A DNA stretch of 34,238 bases from Oscillospiraceae bacterium (GTDB lineage Bacteria > Bacillota > Clostridia > Oscillospirales > Ruminococcaceae): positions 1-34,238 of the forward strand of contig JAAVIF010000019.1 of NCBI GenBank assembly GCA_014799365.1. The letters are read 5' to 3'. Of the stretch, positions 7,417 through 15,078 are shown in pieces. A model generated the notes under the pieces. The model was not told the origin of the DNA and ran no database searches. It saw nothing but the letters and a program-made list of their open reading frames with translations. The translations under genes were made by a program, and so were the position numbers. Positions within the stretch are counted from its first letter, which is position 1; every line of letters begins with the position of its first letter.

Positions 7417-8115
7417 ATGAGCGAAACAATATTGATTGTTGACGACGAAAAGGAAATTGCCGATCTGATAGAGGTATACCTCCAAAATGACGGCTACAAA
7501 GTATATAAATTTTACAACGGAGTGGACGCGCTGGGCTTTGCGGAAAACAATTCCGTTGATTTGGCCATTCTCGATGTTATGCTTCCCGACATAGACGGCT
7601 TTCATATTTGCAGAAAAATAAGAGAAAAATATTACTATCCCATTATTATGCTTACCGCCAAGGTGGAGGATGCGGATAAAATAATGGGGCTTACCATAGG
7701 CGCGGACGATTATATCACAAAGCCCTTTAATCCGCTGGAGGTAACGGCAAGAGTAAAGGCGCAGCTCAGAAGATACGTAAAGTACAACGGCACGGGCGAA
7801 CAGGAAAAGGAGATAAACGAGTTTGATTTTAACGGACTTGTTATAAATAAGGACAATCATAAATGCAGCCTTTACGGAAAGGATATTACCCTGACGCCTA
7901 TCGAATTTTCGACCCTGTGGTATCTTTGCGAGCACAGGGGAAAGGTCGTGCCGTCGGAGGAGCTTTACGAATCGGTGTGGGGTGAAAAGTATCTGGACAG
8001 CAACAATACCGTTATGGCGCATATCGCAAGACTCAGGGAAAAGTTAGGCGAACCGTCGAGAAACCCTAAGTTTATAAAAACCGTGTGGGGAGTGGGGTAT
8101 ACAATTGAAAAATAA
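7417..8115 (+). CDS. vanR: VanR-type response regulator
   Basis: This 232-residue OmpR/PhoB-class regulator would activate the downstream van genes when phosphorylated by VanS. The receiver domain (1-120) has the DDE acidic pocket near residues 9-11, the phospho-acceptor D53 in ILDVMLPDIDG and the conserved lysine in ITKPFNP. The C-terminal winged helix (about 130-230) ends VWGVGYTIEK, typical of the class. The ATG at 7417 follows AAAGGACAGG. The end overlaps vanS by 11 bp. The assignment to the Van group rests on the vanW-vanG-vanXY-vanT genes directly downstream; the sequence alone shows only the OmpR class. Confidence 0.85.
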   Translation: MSETILIVDDEKEIADLIEVYLQNDGYKVYKFYNGVDALGFAENNSVDLAILDVMLPDIDGFHICRKIREKYYYPIIMLTAKVEDADKIMGLTIGADDYITKPFNPLEVTARVKAQLRRYVKYNGTGEQEKEINEFDFNGLVINKDNHKCSLYGKDITLTPIEFSTLWYLCEHRGKVVPSEELYESVWGEKYLDSNNTVMAHIARLREKLGEPSRNPKFIKTVWGVGYTIEK

Positions 8116-9328
8116 AAAGAATCAAAAGGGCTTCGTGGCGTTCAGAAGAAAGCTCACCATCAGGTTTATAATATACTCGGTACTGGGTTCTGTTGTGGCG
8201 ATAGGACTTTCGCAGTTTGTCTATGTGATGCTGCAAGGGTATTTCGGAGAGTTTTTTGTAACTACCGTTTCAAATATATTCAAAATTGATTATTGGGTGG
8301 TTGTTGATTTTTATCACTTAGTCAGACAATGGGAATTTTTGTTTTACGTTGCTTTGATACTCCTTATATTAGTGCTTTCTTTCAGAAGCTGCATAAAGCG
8401 GTTTGACGCGTATTTTGTCAATGTGATAAGCCGAAGCTTCGGCCTTTTATTGCGGGACAATTACGCCGAATCGGATTTTCCCGAAGAATTGGCGGCAATA
8501 GAGGACAGTTTTAATTCGGTAAAGCGTACTCTTGAAAGAAGAACTCTTGACGCAAAGCTGTCCGAGCAGAGGAAAAACGACCTGATCGTTTATCTTGCCC
8601 ATGATTTAAAAACTCCTTTGACCTCGGTTATCGGATATCTGACCCTGCTTCGGGACGAAAAACAAATTTCGGAGGAATCAAGGGAAAAGTACCTTAATAT
8701 TTCTCTTGATAAGGCGCAAAGATTAGAGGACTTAATAAACGAATTTTTCGAGATAACAAGATTTAACCTTACCGATATTGAATTGCAGTACAGCAATGTT
8801 AATTTAACAAGGCTGCTTGAACAGTCCGCTTATGAGTTTCAGCCTATGTTAAGCGAAAAAAATCTTACCTATAAGCTTAACGCGGCTGAAAATGTAATGC
8901 TGAAATGCGACGCGGACAAGCTGCAAAGAGTGGTTGACAACCTGCTGCGCAACGCGGTGTTTTACAGCTACGAAAACACCTCCATAGATATAAACGTACG
9001 GCAGCTTGACGGCGTGATTTCGATCAGCGTATCCAACCGAGGCAGCACGATTCCTCCCGAAAAGCTCGGAAGGCTGTTTGAGCAGTTTTTCCGCTTAGAC
9101 AGCTCGAGAGGTACGAACAAGGGCGGGGCGGGACTTGGTCTTGCCATAGCCAAAAAGATAGTTGAGCTGCACGGAGGCACCATTGAGGCAAAAAGCGAGG
9201 ACGAAACCGTGGAATTTACCGTTACCGTTCCCACTTCCGCACCCGTGCGCGCTCCCGTTCCGGTTATTGCTCCCGTGAAAAAGCAAATTGCGGTTATGAC
9301 GGAAAATCAAGAATTATTAAAATCGTAA
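8105..9328 (+). CDS. vanS: VanS-type sensor histidine kinase
   Basis: This 407-residue membrane kinase is the partner of VanR. There are two membrane segments (about residues 18-45 and 78-96) with a short extracellular loop of some 30 residues. The H-box YLAHDLKTPLTSV puts the phosphorylated histidine at H166. The N-box (DNLLRNAVFYS) and G-boxes (NRGSTIP, GGAGLGLAIAKK) complete the ATPase domain. The start is a TTG at 8105 inside the end of vanR, preceded by GGAGTGGGG. The sensor loop is too short for a large ligand domain, as is usual for VanS proteins. A strong terminator-like hairpin separates it from vanW. Confidence 0.85.
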   Translation: MKNKKNQKGFVAFRRKLTIRFIIYSVLGSVVAIGLSQFVYVMLQGYFGEFFVTTVSNIFKIDYWVVVDFYHLVRQWEFLFYVALILLILVLSFRSCIKRFDAYFVNVISRSFGLLLRDNYAESDFPEELAAIEDSFNSVKRTLERRTLDAKLSEQRKNDLIVYLAHDLKTPLTSVIGYLTLLRDEKQISEESREKYLNISLDKAQRLEDLINEFFEITRFNLTDIELQYSNVNLTRLLEQSAYEFQPMLSEKNLTYKLNAAENVMLKCDADKLQRVVDNLLRNAVFYSYENTSIDINVRQLDGVISISVSNRGSTIPPEKLGRLFEQFFRLDSSRGTNKGGAGLGLAIAKKIVELHGGTIEAKSEDETVEFTVTVPTSAPVRAPVPVIAPVKKQIAVMTENQELLKS

Positions 9329-9377
9329 GAATTTAAAAATAAAAAGTTAAACTTTTCTTTTAAAAAAACAAATAAAC

Positions 9378-9432
9378 AACGCTTTCATTTGTGATAAACT
9401 TAAATCATCACAAATGAAAGTGTTATTTTTTT
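9378..9432 (+). terminator. Terminator or attenuator between vanS and vanW
   Basis: Arms 9378-9395 and 9407-9424 pair over 18 bp (one G-U pair) around an 11-nt loop, and seven T follow at 9426-9432. It would separate the regulatory genes from the resistance genes. The vanW ribosome binding site (TTAGGAG) starts directly after the T-run, so any transcript for vanW must read through it or begin nearby. Confidence 0.85.
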
Positions 9433-9447
9433 ATTAGGAGAAAAACA

Positions 9448-10266
9448 ATGTCACGAAAAAGATTAACTCAGATATTCCCTTTTTTGCTTCCCCTAAGGCT
9501 TTGGCAAAGGAAAAAGTGCTTTTACCTTAAAATGAAGCTAAGCAGAACCAACTGGTCCGAGAATATTTTTCCCGACGTTCTTCCCTACAAGCTTTTTGAA
9601 TACTCCTGCGGCATGATAAACCGAAAAAGCGGCTTTGATATACAGTATCAGTATAACAAGGCATACAACCTTAAGCTGGCGGGCGGAAAAATCAATCATA
9701 TTTTAATAAGACCGGGAGAAACCTTTTCATTTTGGTGGGCGGCAAAGGACGCCGATAAGAAAACACCCTACAAAGACGGACTTGATCTGACGGACGGGAA
9801 AATACAGGGAGCTTACGGCGGCGGACTGTGTCAGCTAAGCAATTTGCTGTTCTGGCTGTTTTTGCATACACCCTTGGAAATAACCGAGCGGCACCCGCAC
9901 ACGGTCGAAGCCTTTCCCTCCGCTTCCGAGGAGCTGCCCTCGGGTACGGACGCCACGATACACGAGGGCTGGCTGGATTTACAGGCGTATAACGGTACCG
10001 ACAGCACGTTTCAGATACTTATAGAATTTGACGGCGAGCAGGACATAATAAAGGGCTGTATACTGTCGGACAGTGAGCGGGAGTTTGAATATGATATATT
10101 CAACAAGGAAAAGCATTACCGCAAAAAAGAAGGGAAAACCTTTCTGGACTGCACCGTTGACTGTGTAAAAACAAACATGAAAAGCGGCGAAACAAAAGCG
10201 TTTTGTTTATACAGAAATCTTTGCGAGATAACATATCCTTTGCCCGATAATGTAAATTTTTCTTAA
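9448..10266 (+). CDS. vanW: VanW family protein
   Basis: This 272-residue protein carries the VanW domain over most of its length, including LIRPGETFSFW (about 85-96) and the glycine-rich GAYGGGLCQLSNLLFWLFLH with ERHPHTVEAFP after it. VanW occurs in vanB and vanG operons. Its biochemical role is unknown and it is not required for resistance in the studied systems. No signal peptide is evident, although basic residues and a short hydrophobic stretch (about 8-17) occur at the N-terminus. The TTAGGAG ribosome binding site lies 7 nt upstream of the ATG. It is the first gene after the terminator hairpin, and vanG follows after 38 nt. Confidence 0.88.
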   Translation: MSRKRLTQIFPFLLPLRLWQRKKCFYLKMKLSRTNWSENIFPDVLPYKLFEYSCGMINRKSGFDIQYQYNKAYNLKLAGGKINHILIRPGETFSFWWAAKDADKKTPYKDGLDLTDGKIQGAYGGGLCQLSNLLFWLFLHTPLEITERHPHTVEAFPSASEELPSGTDATIHEGWLDLQAYNGTDSTFQILIEFDGEQDIIKGCILSDSEREFEYDIFNKEKHYRKKEGKTFLDCTVDCVKTNMKSGETKAFCLYRNLCEITYPLPDNVNFS

Positions 10267-10304
10267 TTTATGAGGCAAGGCAAAAGAAAGGAATGATCAT
10301 AAAA

Positions 10305-11351
10305 ATGAACAGGAAAAAAACAGCCGTGCTTTTCGGCGGCTGTTCAAGCGAATACGGGGTTTCCTTACAGTCCGCGTATTCGGTTTTAAAAGGGCTGAAC
10401 AAAGAAAAGCTTGATATAATACCGATAGGTATTACCGAAAAAGGTGATTGGTATCGGTATAACGGCGATTATTCAAATATAAAAAATGACGCTTGGGAGA
10501 GCGACAGGGAAAATCTTATACCCGTCGCGGTTTCGGTGAGCCGAGGGAAAAAAGGATTGATAGAGCTTGACGGGAACGGGTCGGGGCCGATCGATATTGA
10601 CCTTGCTTTTCCCGTTCTTCACGGAAAGAACGGGGAGGATGGTACGGTCCAGGGCTTGTTTGAGCTTGCGGGAATAGATGTGGTAGGCTGTGATTCGCTG
10701 TCCTCCGCCCTTTGTATGGATAAGCACAGGGCGCATGCCTTGGTTGAAGCGGCGGGCATAAAAGTGCCGAGATCGGTGCTTTTAAAGCGGCCCGTCACCG
10801 ACGAGATGAGGAAAAAGCTTTCTGAGCTGTCATATCCGTTTTTTGTAAAGCCCGTACGGGCAGGGTCGTCCTACGGGGTAAGCAAGATCAAAAGCGTCGA
10901 CGAGCTTCAGGCGGCTTTAAGCCTTGCTTTTTGCTATGATGATGAAGTGCTTGCCGAGGAAAATATCGAGGGCTGCGAGGTGGGCTGCGCAATTATGGGG
11001 ACCGACGGCTTTATTGTGGGCAGAGTTGACGAAATAGAGCTGGAAGCCGACTTTTTCGACTACACGGAAAAGTACACCTTAAAAACCTCTAAAATCCATA
11101 TGCCCGCAAGAGTGGACGGCTTAACGGAAAAAAGAATACAAAGCACCGCCGTTAAAATTTTTGAGCTTTTGGGCTGCTCGGGCTTTGCAAGGGTCGATAT
11201 GTTTTTGACTCCCTGCGGCGAAATAGTATTCAACGAGGTAAACACTATCCCCGGCTTTACCTCCCACAGCCGTTTCCCCAATATGATGAAAGGAATAGGT
11301 CTGTCCTTTGAAGCTATGCTGGACAAGATACTTGAACCCTATTTAAAATGA
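10305..11351 (+). CDS. vanG: VanG-type D-alanine--D-serine ligase
   Basis: This 348-residue ATP-grasp ligase is predicted to make D-Ala-D-Ser, which replaces D-Ala-D-Ala in peptidoglycan precursors and lowers vancomycin binding. I recognise long stretches close to VanG, such as FPVLHGKNGEDGT, VGCDSLSSALCMDKHRAH, KPVRAGSSYG, FDYTEKYTLKTSKI and NEVNTIPGFTSHSR. The EKYTLK omega-loop type separates VanG from D-lactate ligases such as VanA. The ATG at 10305 (MNRKKTAVLFGG) is preferred to the in-frame ATG at 10293, because it aligns with the VanG N-terminus and gives workable spacing from AAAGGAA. The last 4 bp overlap vanXY (ATGA). D-Ser specificity is inferred and untested. Confidence 0.9.
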   Translation: MNRKKTAVLFGGCSSEYGVSLQSAYSVLKGLNKEKLDIIPIGITEKGDWYRYNGDYSNIKNDAWESDRENLIPVAVSVSRGKKGLIELDGNGSGPIDIDLAFPVLHGKNGEDGTVQGLFELAGIDVVGCDSLSSALCMDKHRAHALVEAAGIKVPRSVLLKRPVTDEMRKKLSELSYPFFVKPVRAGSSYGVSKIKSVDELQAALSLAFCYDDEVLAEENIEGCEVGCAIMGTDGFIVGRVDEIELEADFFDYTEKYTLKTSKIHMPARVDGLTEKRIQSTAVKIFELLGCSGFARVDMFLTPCGEIVFNEVNTIPGFTSHSRFPNMMKGIGLSFEAMLDKILEPYLK

Positions 11352-12103
11352 AAAAAGAAGAGCTTATACTGACGGAAAAGGAAATATACAAGGGCAGCCT
11401 GATACTTGTAAACGAAAAATACGGAATAAAAAACGGCGAAAGCATAGATCTTTCCGAAGCCGCACCAAATGTGTTTTTGCAAAGGGAGGCCGCTAATCGT
11501 TTAAAGGAAGCGTTAAAGAAAATCAAGGCGGAGGATAAAATAGTTTTGGTAAGCGGATTTCGTTCAAGGAGCGAGCAAAGCGAAATATACAAAATGTCTC
11601 TGTACGAAAACGGAGAGGAGTTTACAAAACAGTATGTGGCCTTGCCCGATCACAGCGAGCATCAAACGGGTCTGGCAGTAGACCTTGCATTGAAAAGCGA
11701 CAGTATAGATTTTATCAGACCCGATTTTCCTTTTGAAGGAATATGTCAGCAATTCAGAGAAATTGCCGCGGAGTACGGATTTATACAGCGTTATCCCAAG
11801 GAAAAGGAAAATATTACGGGAATATCGTTTGAGCCGTGGCATTTTCGCTATGTTGGCGCGCCTCATTCGAAGATAATGGAGGAAAAAGGGCTTACCCTTG
11901 AGGAATACACCGATTATATCAGAGAATACGGCTTTTACAACAGGTTAAGCTTCAACGCGGACGATGCCGGGGAAGTATTTTACATTAAATTCGACGCAGG
12001 GTCGGGAGAGAAGAAAATACCTCTTTCGGAAAAGGAAAGCCTTACTGTTTCGGGAAACAACCGGGACGGCTTTATTGCAACGGTGAAAAAGAATGACAAA
12101 TAA
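11348..12103 (+). CDS. vanXY: VanXY-type D,D-peptidase
   Basis: This 251-residue zinc peptidase of the VanY/VanXY (M15) family has no signal peptide or membrane anchor, which fits the cytoplasmic VanXY form. Such enzymes hydrolyse D-Ala-D-Ala and trim D-Ala from UDP-muramyl pentapeptide. Zinc ligands are H105 and D112 in SEHQTGLAVD, and H165 in EPWHFRYVG. E162 is the likely catalytic base and R72 sits in SGFRS. The start codon overlaps the vanG stop by 4 bp, so the two are translationally coupled. The length matches VanXY of the vanG operon. The C-terminal 60 residues or so, beyond the catalytic core, have no recognised function. Confidence 0.88.
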   Translation: MKKEELILTEKEIYKGSLILVNEKYGIKNGESIDLSEAAPNVFLQREAANRLKEALKKIKAEDKIVLVSGFRSRSEQSEIYKMSLYENGEEFTKQYVALPDHSEHQTGLAVDLALKSDSIDFIRPDFPFEGICQQFREIAAEYGFIQRYPKEKENITGISFEPWHFRYVGAPHSKIMEEKGLTLEEYTDYIREYGFYNRLSFNADDAGEVFYIKFDAGSGEKKIPLSEKESLTVSGNNRDGFIATVKKNDK

Positions 12104-13157
12104 GCTCGGATATAAAGGGATAGATTTTTTTCGTATTATTGCGGCCGTCCTTGTAATAACAATCCACACTTCTCCCTTGGAGCTGTGCTGTCCGACGGGG
12201 GATTATATCCTGACCCGTGTTATCGCGCGGACAGCCGTTCCGTTTTTCTTTATGACAAGCGGTTTTTTTCTTCTGTCCGACGGCTGCGCGGACATTAAAA
12301 GGCTGAAAAAATTCCTCAAAAAAACGCTTTTGGTATACCTTGTCTCAATTCTGCTGTATCTTCCCGCGAACGTTTATAACGGCTATTTTTCGGCGGATAA
12401 CTTGTTTTTAAACATATTAAAGGATATATTTTTTGACGGTACCTTTTATCATTTGTGGTATCTTCCCGCTTCCGCTTTGGGAGGTGCTGTTGTCTTTTTT
12501 GCGGTACGGAAAGCGGGGTACGGCAAATCCTTGGTTATATTTTTATTTCTTTACATAATAGGTCTGCTTGGCGACAGCTATTACGGGGTTATTTCGGGTA
12601 TTGCGCCTTTAAAAGCCGTGTATGACTGCATTTTTGCCGTGTTTGATTATACCAGAAACGGGATTTTCTTTGCACCGCTGTTTATGCTGCTGGGAGGTGT
12701 TGTCGGGAAAAAGGGGAAGAAAACGGAGAACAGCGGCTTTTCGGAGAGTGGAAGCAGTCACGGCGGCAGGCTCGGCACCGATCTTGTATGCGCGGCCGTT
12801 TCCTTTGGCCTTATGCTTGCCGAAGCACTTATACTGCGTAATTTTAATTTGCAGCGGCATGACAGCATGTATGTATTTCTTGTGCCGCTGATGTGGTTTT
12901 TGTTTAATATTCTCGTACGATTCAAGGGGAAACGTAAAAAATATATCAGCGGGCTTGCGCTTATCGTTTATATTATACACCCAATTACTATCATTGCCGT
13001 AAGAGGAGAGGCAAAGGCGTTGGGCTTGGAAAGGCTTTTTATAGATAACGGGATAGTGCATTTTGCCGCGGTTTGCGTTTGTTCATTTGCGGAGGGGATA
13101 GGACTGCTGCTTGTTAGGGAAATTTTGAGGAAGCCGAGGGGGAGACATTTGAGGTAA
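12093..13157 (+). CDS. vanT: VanT membrane domain only (serine transporter half, no racemase)
   Basis: This 354-residue polytopic protein of the acyltransferase-3 fold has about ten membrane segments. Its N-terminus (KGIDFFRIIAAVLVITIHTSPL, with one more stretch ARTAVPFFFMTSGFFLL) closely resembles VanT of vanG operons. Full VanT is about 700 residues and carries a PLP-dependent serine/alanine racemase domain at its C-terminus. Here the protein stops after the membrane half (ending RKPRGRHLR), and no racemase sequence follows in any frame. The vanL operon splits the two halves into VanTm and VanTr genes, so this could be a VanTm whose partner is missing or elsewhere. It overlaps vanXY by 11 bp. 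Confidence 0.82.
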   Translation: MTNKLGYKGIDFFRIIAAVLVITIHTSPLELCCPTGDYILTRVIARTAVPFFFMTSGFFLLSDGCADIKRLKKFLKKTLLVYLVSILLYLPANVYNGYFSADNLFLNILKDIFFDGTFYHLWYLPASALGGAVVFFAVRKAGYGKSLVIFLFLYIIGLLGDSYYGVISGIAPLKAVYDCIFAVFDYTRNGIFFAPLFMLLGGVVGKKGKKTENSGFSESGSSHGGRLGTDLVCAAVSFGLMLAEALILRNFNLQRHDSMYVFLVPLMWFLFNILVRFKGKRKKYISGLALIVYIIHPITIIAVRGEAKALGLERLFIDNGIVHFAAVCVCSFAEGIGLLLVREILRKPRGRHLR

Positions 13158-13324
13158 AAATAGATAAGGATAATTTTTTAAAAGTAGTTTTTTTATTTGT
13201 ATGAATTGAGAATTATTTTTACATGAAATTTGGTGGAATGCCATTATGAGTTTGAAATATGTCATCGTATATTTTAACTGCTTTATAGGATTACGGATAT
13301 TTTTAATATATATAATTCAGTAAT

Positions 13325-14371
13325 TCACTTATGCTTTGAAAAATTAGATTCATCTAAATCTACATCAACAACATCATCATCCTCCTCATATTCATCCTCG
13401 TCATCAAAATCCAAATCCAAATATTCGTCTGAAAAATCATATTCCTTATAAATAATGTATTTACTTAATTCAGCCGAGGGAATTTTTTTATTGATTTTAT
13501 CTTCGTTATCAAACAACCTATTCGTTAATTTTAATTCAAAATCTTTTTCTATTATGTAATCAGATTTTACATATGTGGTATAGTCATCTTCTTTTTCTTC
13601 ATTTATTTCATAAAAACCTATGGAATTTAAATACTCAATTAAAGCTTTTTTATTAGAAATGAACGGAAAAAAATCAGTATATCCCAATAACTTTTGTAAA
13701 TATCTAATTACATTATTTGGTGCAAAAAATGTTGAATCAAACTTTACCCAAAACTTCTCCATCTCTTCGTTAAATATCTTAATTGAATTTTGTATTGTAT
13801 CTGCCGAAGATTGTAAATCATATGCGGTTTTGGTTTCTGTGACAGATGCGTCATTACTTAATAATCGCTGAAACAATCCTGCAAATTGTTTTTTGAGATT
13901 ATCGGTTATGTCGGAAATGTTTTCGAATGTTTCAATAGGATGGTTCTTAATATTATCTTTTATTTCAGCTATAAATTGATGTATCTTTATATTATCAACA
14001 CTTGCCGGATCAAAATCCTTGTCTTTGTTTTTCAAATAAGTTCGATTTTCTATATCAACCTCCTTTAGAACGTAGATATAGATTTTTTTTCTTGCTTTAA
14101 TTGCTGACATCAACTCATTCATAGTTATTGATAAGTCACCATCTTGTGATTTAGTGCCGTATTTGTTTCCAATAATACAAACTACTATATCACAGTTCTG
14201 CAATTCACTGTAACAAGAACTTTCCAATGTTTCCGTCTGAGCATAAGTAACTCCTCCTTTGTCATGCATTACAGGGTCATATCCTAAAGATTTAATAAAA
14301 TTGCCTATGTCTTCTCTTACATGACGTAAGTCATAATATGTTGAACTTATAAATACTCTTGGTGTTGCCAT
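13325..14371 (-). CDS. DUF4062 (TIR-like) protein with acidic tail
   Basis: This is a 348-residue protein. Residues 3-110 fit the DUF4062 family, a TIR-like fold: RVFISSTYYDLRHVREDIG, then YSELQNCDIVVCIIGNKYGT and SITMNELMSA. DUF4062 domains often precede NTPase or sensor domains in defence proteins, but no P-loop is visible here. The rest (about 180-310) is unrecognised, and the last 35 residues or so are mostly Asp and Glu. The start has a strong AGGAGGG site 7 nt upstream. The gene is clearly more AT-rich than its neighbours, stands alone against the direction of the van operon and is followed by AT-rich non-coding DNA, all signs of transfer. A defence role is a guess. Confidence 0.75.
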   Translation of the reverse strand: MATPRVFISSTYYDLRHVREDIGNFIKSLGYDPVMHDKGGVTYAQTETLESSCYSELQNCDIVVCIIGNKYGTKSQDGDLSITMNELMSAIKARKKIYIYVLKEVDIENRTYLKNKDKDFDPASVDNIKIHQFIAEIKDNIKNHPIETFENISDITDNLKKQFAGLFQRLLSNDASVTETKTAYDLQSSADTIQNSIKIFNEEMEKFWVKFDSTFFAPNNVIRYLQKLLGYTDFFPFISNKKALIEYLNSIGFYEINEEKEDDYTTYVKSDYIIEKDFELKLTNRLFDNEDKINKKIPSAELSKYIIYKEYDFSDEYLDLDFDDEDEYEEDDDVVDVDLDESNFSKHK

Positions 14372-14823
14372 ATTTTTTCCCTCCTAAATTTGTTATGCTA
14401 TTGACGTCCCTGTCATTTCATTTAAAATCTCCTCGTATACAGTTTATAGGTATAGTGAAAATTTAGCATGAGCAATGATTAGAAATCCACTTGGGAATTT
14501 ACGAACCGTAAATTTTTGATAAGTAGAAAAAACAGAGTAATTTGCATTTTAGATTGTTGGATAAATTATTTAAGCAAATCATCTATTTTACTTTGTGTTT
14601 TTTTACCCTACAAAATTTTCTCTAATATAATGAAAGGTATATATCTAATTATTTCTATTTTATCACTTTATTTTACTTAAGTCAACAAAATTTCACATTT
14701 TTTTAAAAATTTTAAAGATGTAATTGCAATATGTTATGTACATTTATGAAAAAGGCTTTACTCAAAAATTCCGCAAATTTCCATTGATAATATTGACTTT
14801 TGCCGAAAATAAGGGTATACTTA
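14372..14823. other. AT-rich non-coding stretch
   Basis: No credible gene is seen here. The stretch belongs to the same AT-rich block as the DUF4062 gene and must hold its promoter, which I could not place with confidence. A perfect 8-bp hairpin (AATTTACG at 14496-14503 with CGTAAATT at 14507-14514) precedes a short T-run. The palindromic elements begin at the right-hand end. Confidence 0.5.
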
Positions 14824-15046
14824 ATACTGATCCCTGTTATAATTGTGGGATTAGTGTTTCGGGTGAAATCCCATTTTATACTAATCTCTGTTTTGACGGT
14901 AGACAAAACATAACAAAGTCTACCGTCAAAACAGAGTTACACCCTAAACACTAATATCTGTTTAAAAAGCCATTTTATCCACTTTTTAAACAGATATTAG
15001 TATTAAACTGTGGGTATTACGTCAGTTTAAAATGGGATTGGTATAA
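14824..15046. repeat. Palindromic element, copy C (interrupted by another copy)
   Basis: This copy is of the B2 subfamily. Its left end is ATACTGATCCC, hairpin 1 arms are 14826-14834 and 14847-14855, and its core is at 14850-14868. The 5' arm of hairpin 2 begins at 14867, breaks at 14878 and resumes at 15006; the 3' arm is 15023-15039. Removing the insert 14879-15002 and one copy of TTA gives AATCCCATTTTAAACTG, which pairs perfectly over 17 bp with the 3' arm. The right end GGTATAA lies 33 bp upstream of galE. Confidence 0.85.
14879..15002 (-). mobile_element. 124-bp palindromic mobile element inserted in copy C
   Basis: The ends are perfect inverted repeats TACTAAT (14879-14885) and ATTAGTA (14996-15002), flanked by a TTA duplication at 14876-14878 and 15003-15005. 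It contains two hairpins: 19-bp arms 14886-14904 and 14918-14936, and arms 14950-14969 and 14982-15001 of 20 bp. Between them is the core on the opposite strand (TTACACCCTAAACACTAAT, 14937-14955). It has no coding capacity, so movement would need an enzyme acting in trans. Its first hairpin is nearly identical to that of copy D. Confidence 0.85.
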
Positions 15047-15078
15047 ATAAGATAAAATAATTATTTTCGGAGGTCGTT

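Noticed and set aside
13158-13324. Frameshifted racemase domain of VanT
   Set aside because: The three forward frames are short and AT-rich, with no PLP-racemase motif.
14724-14954. Small plus-strand open frame
   Set aside because: It crosses the nested repeats and its sequence is just their translation.
14824-15046. CRISPR array
   Set aside because: The repeats are inverted, of unequal size and without regular spacers; they are nested palindromic elements.
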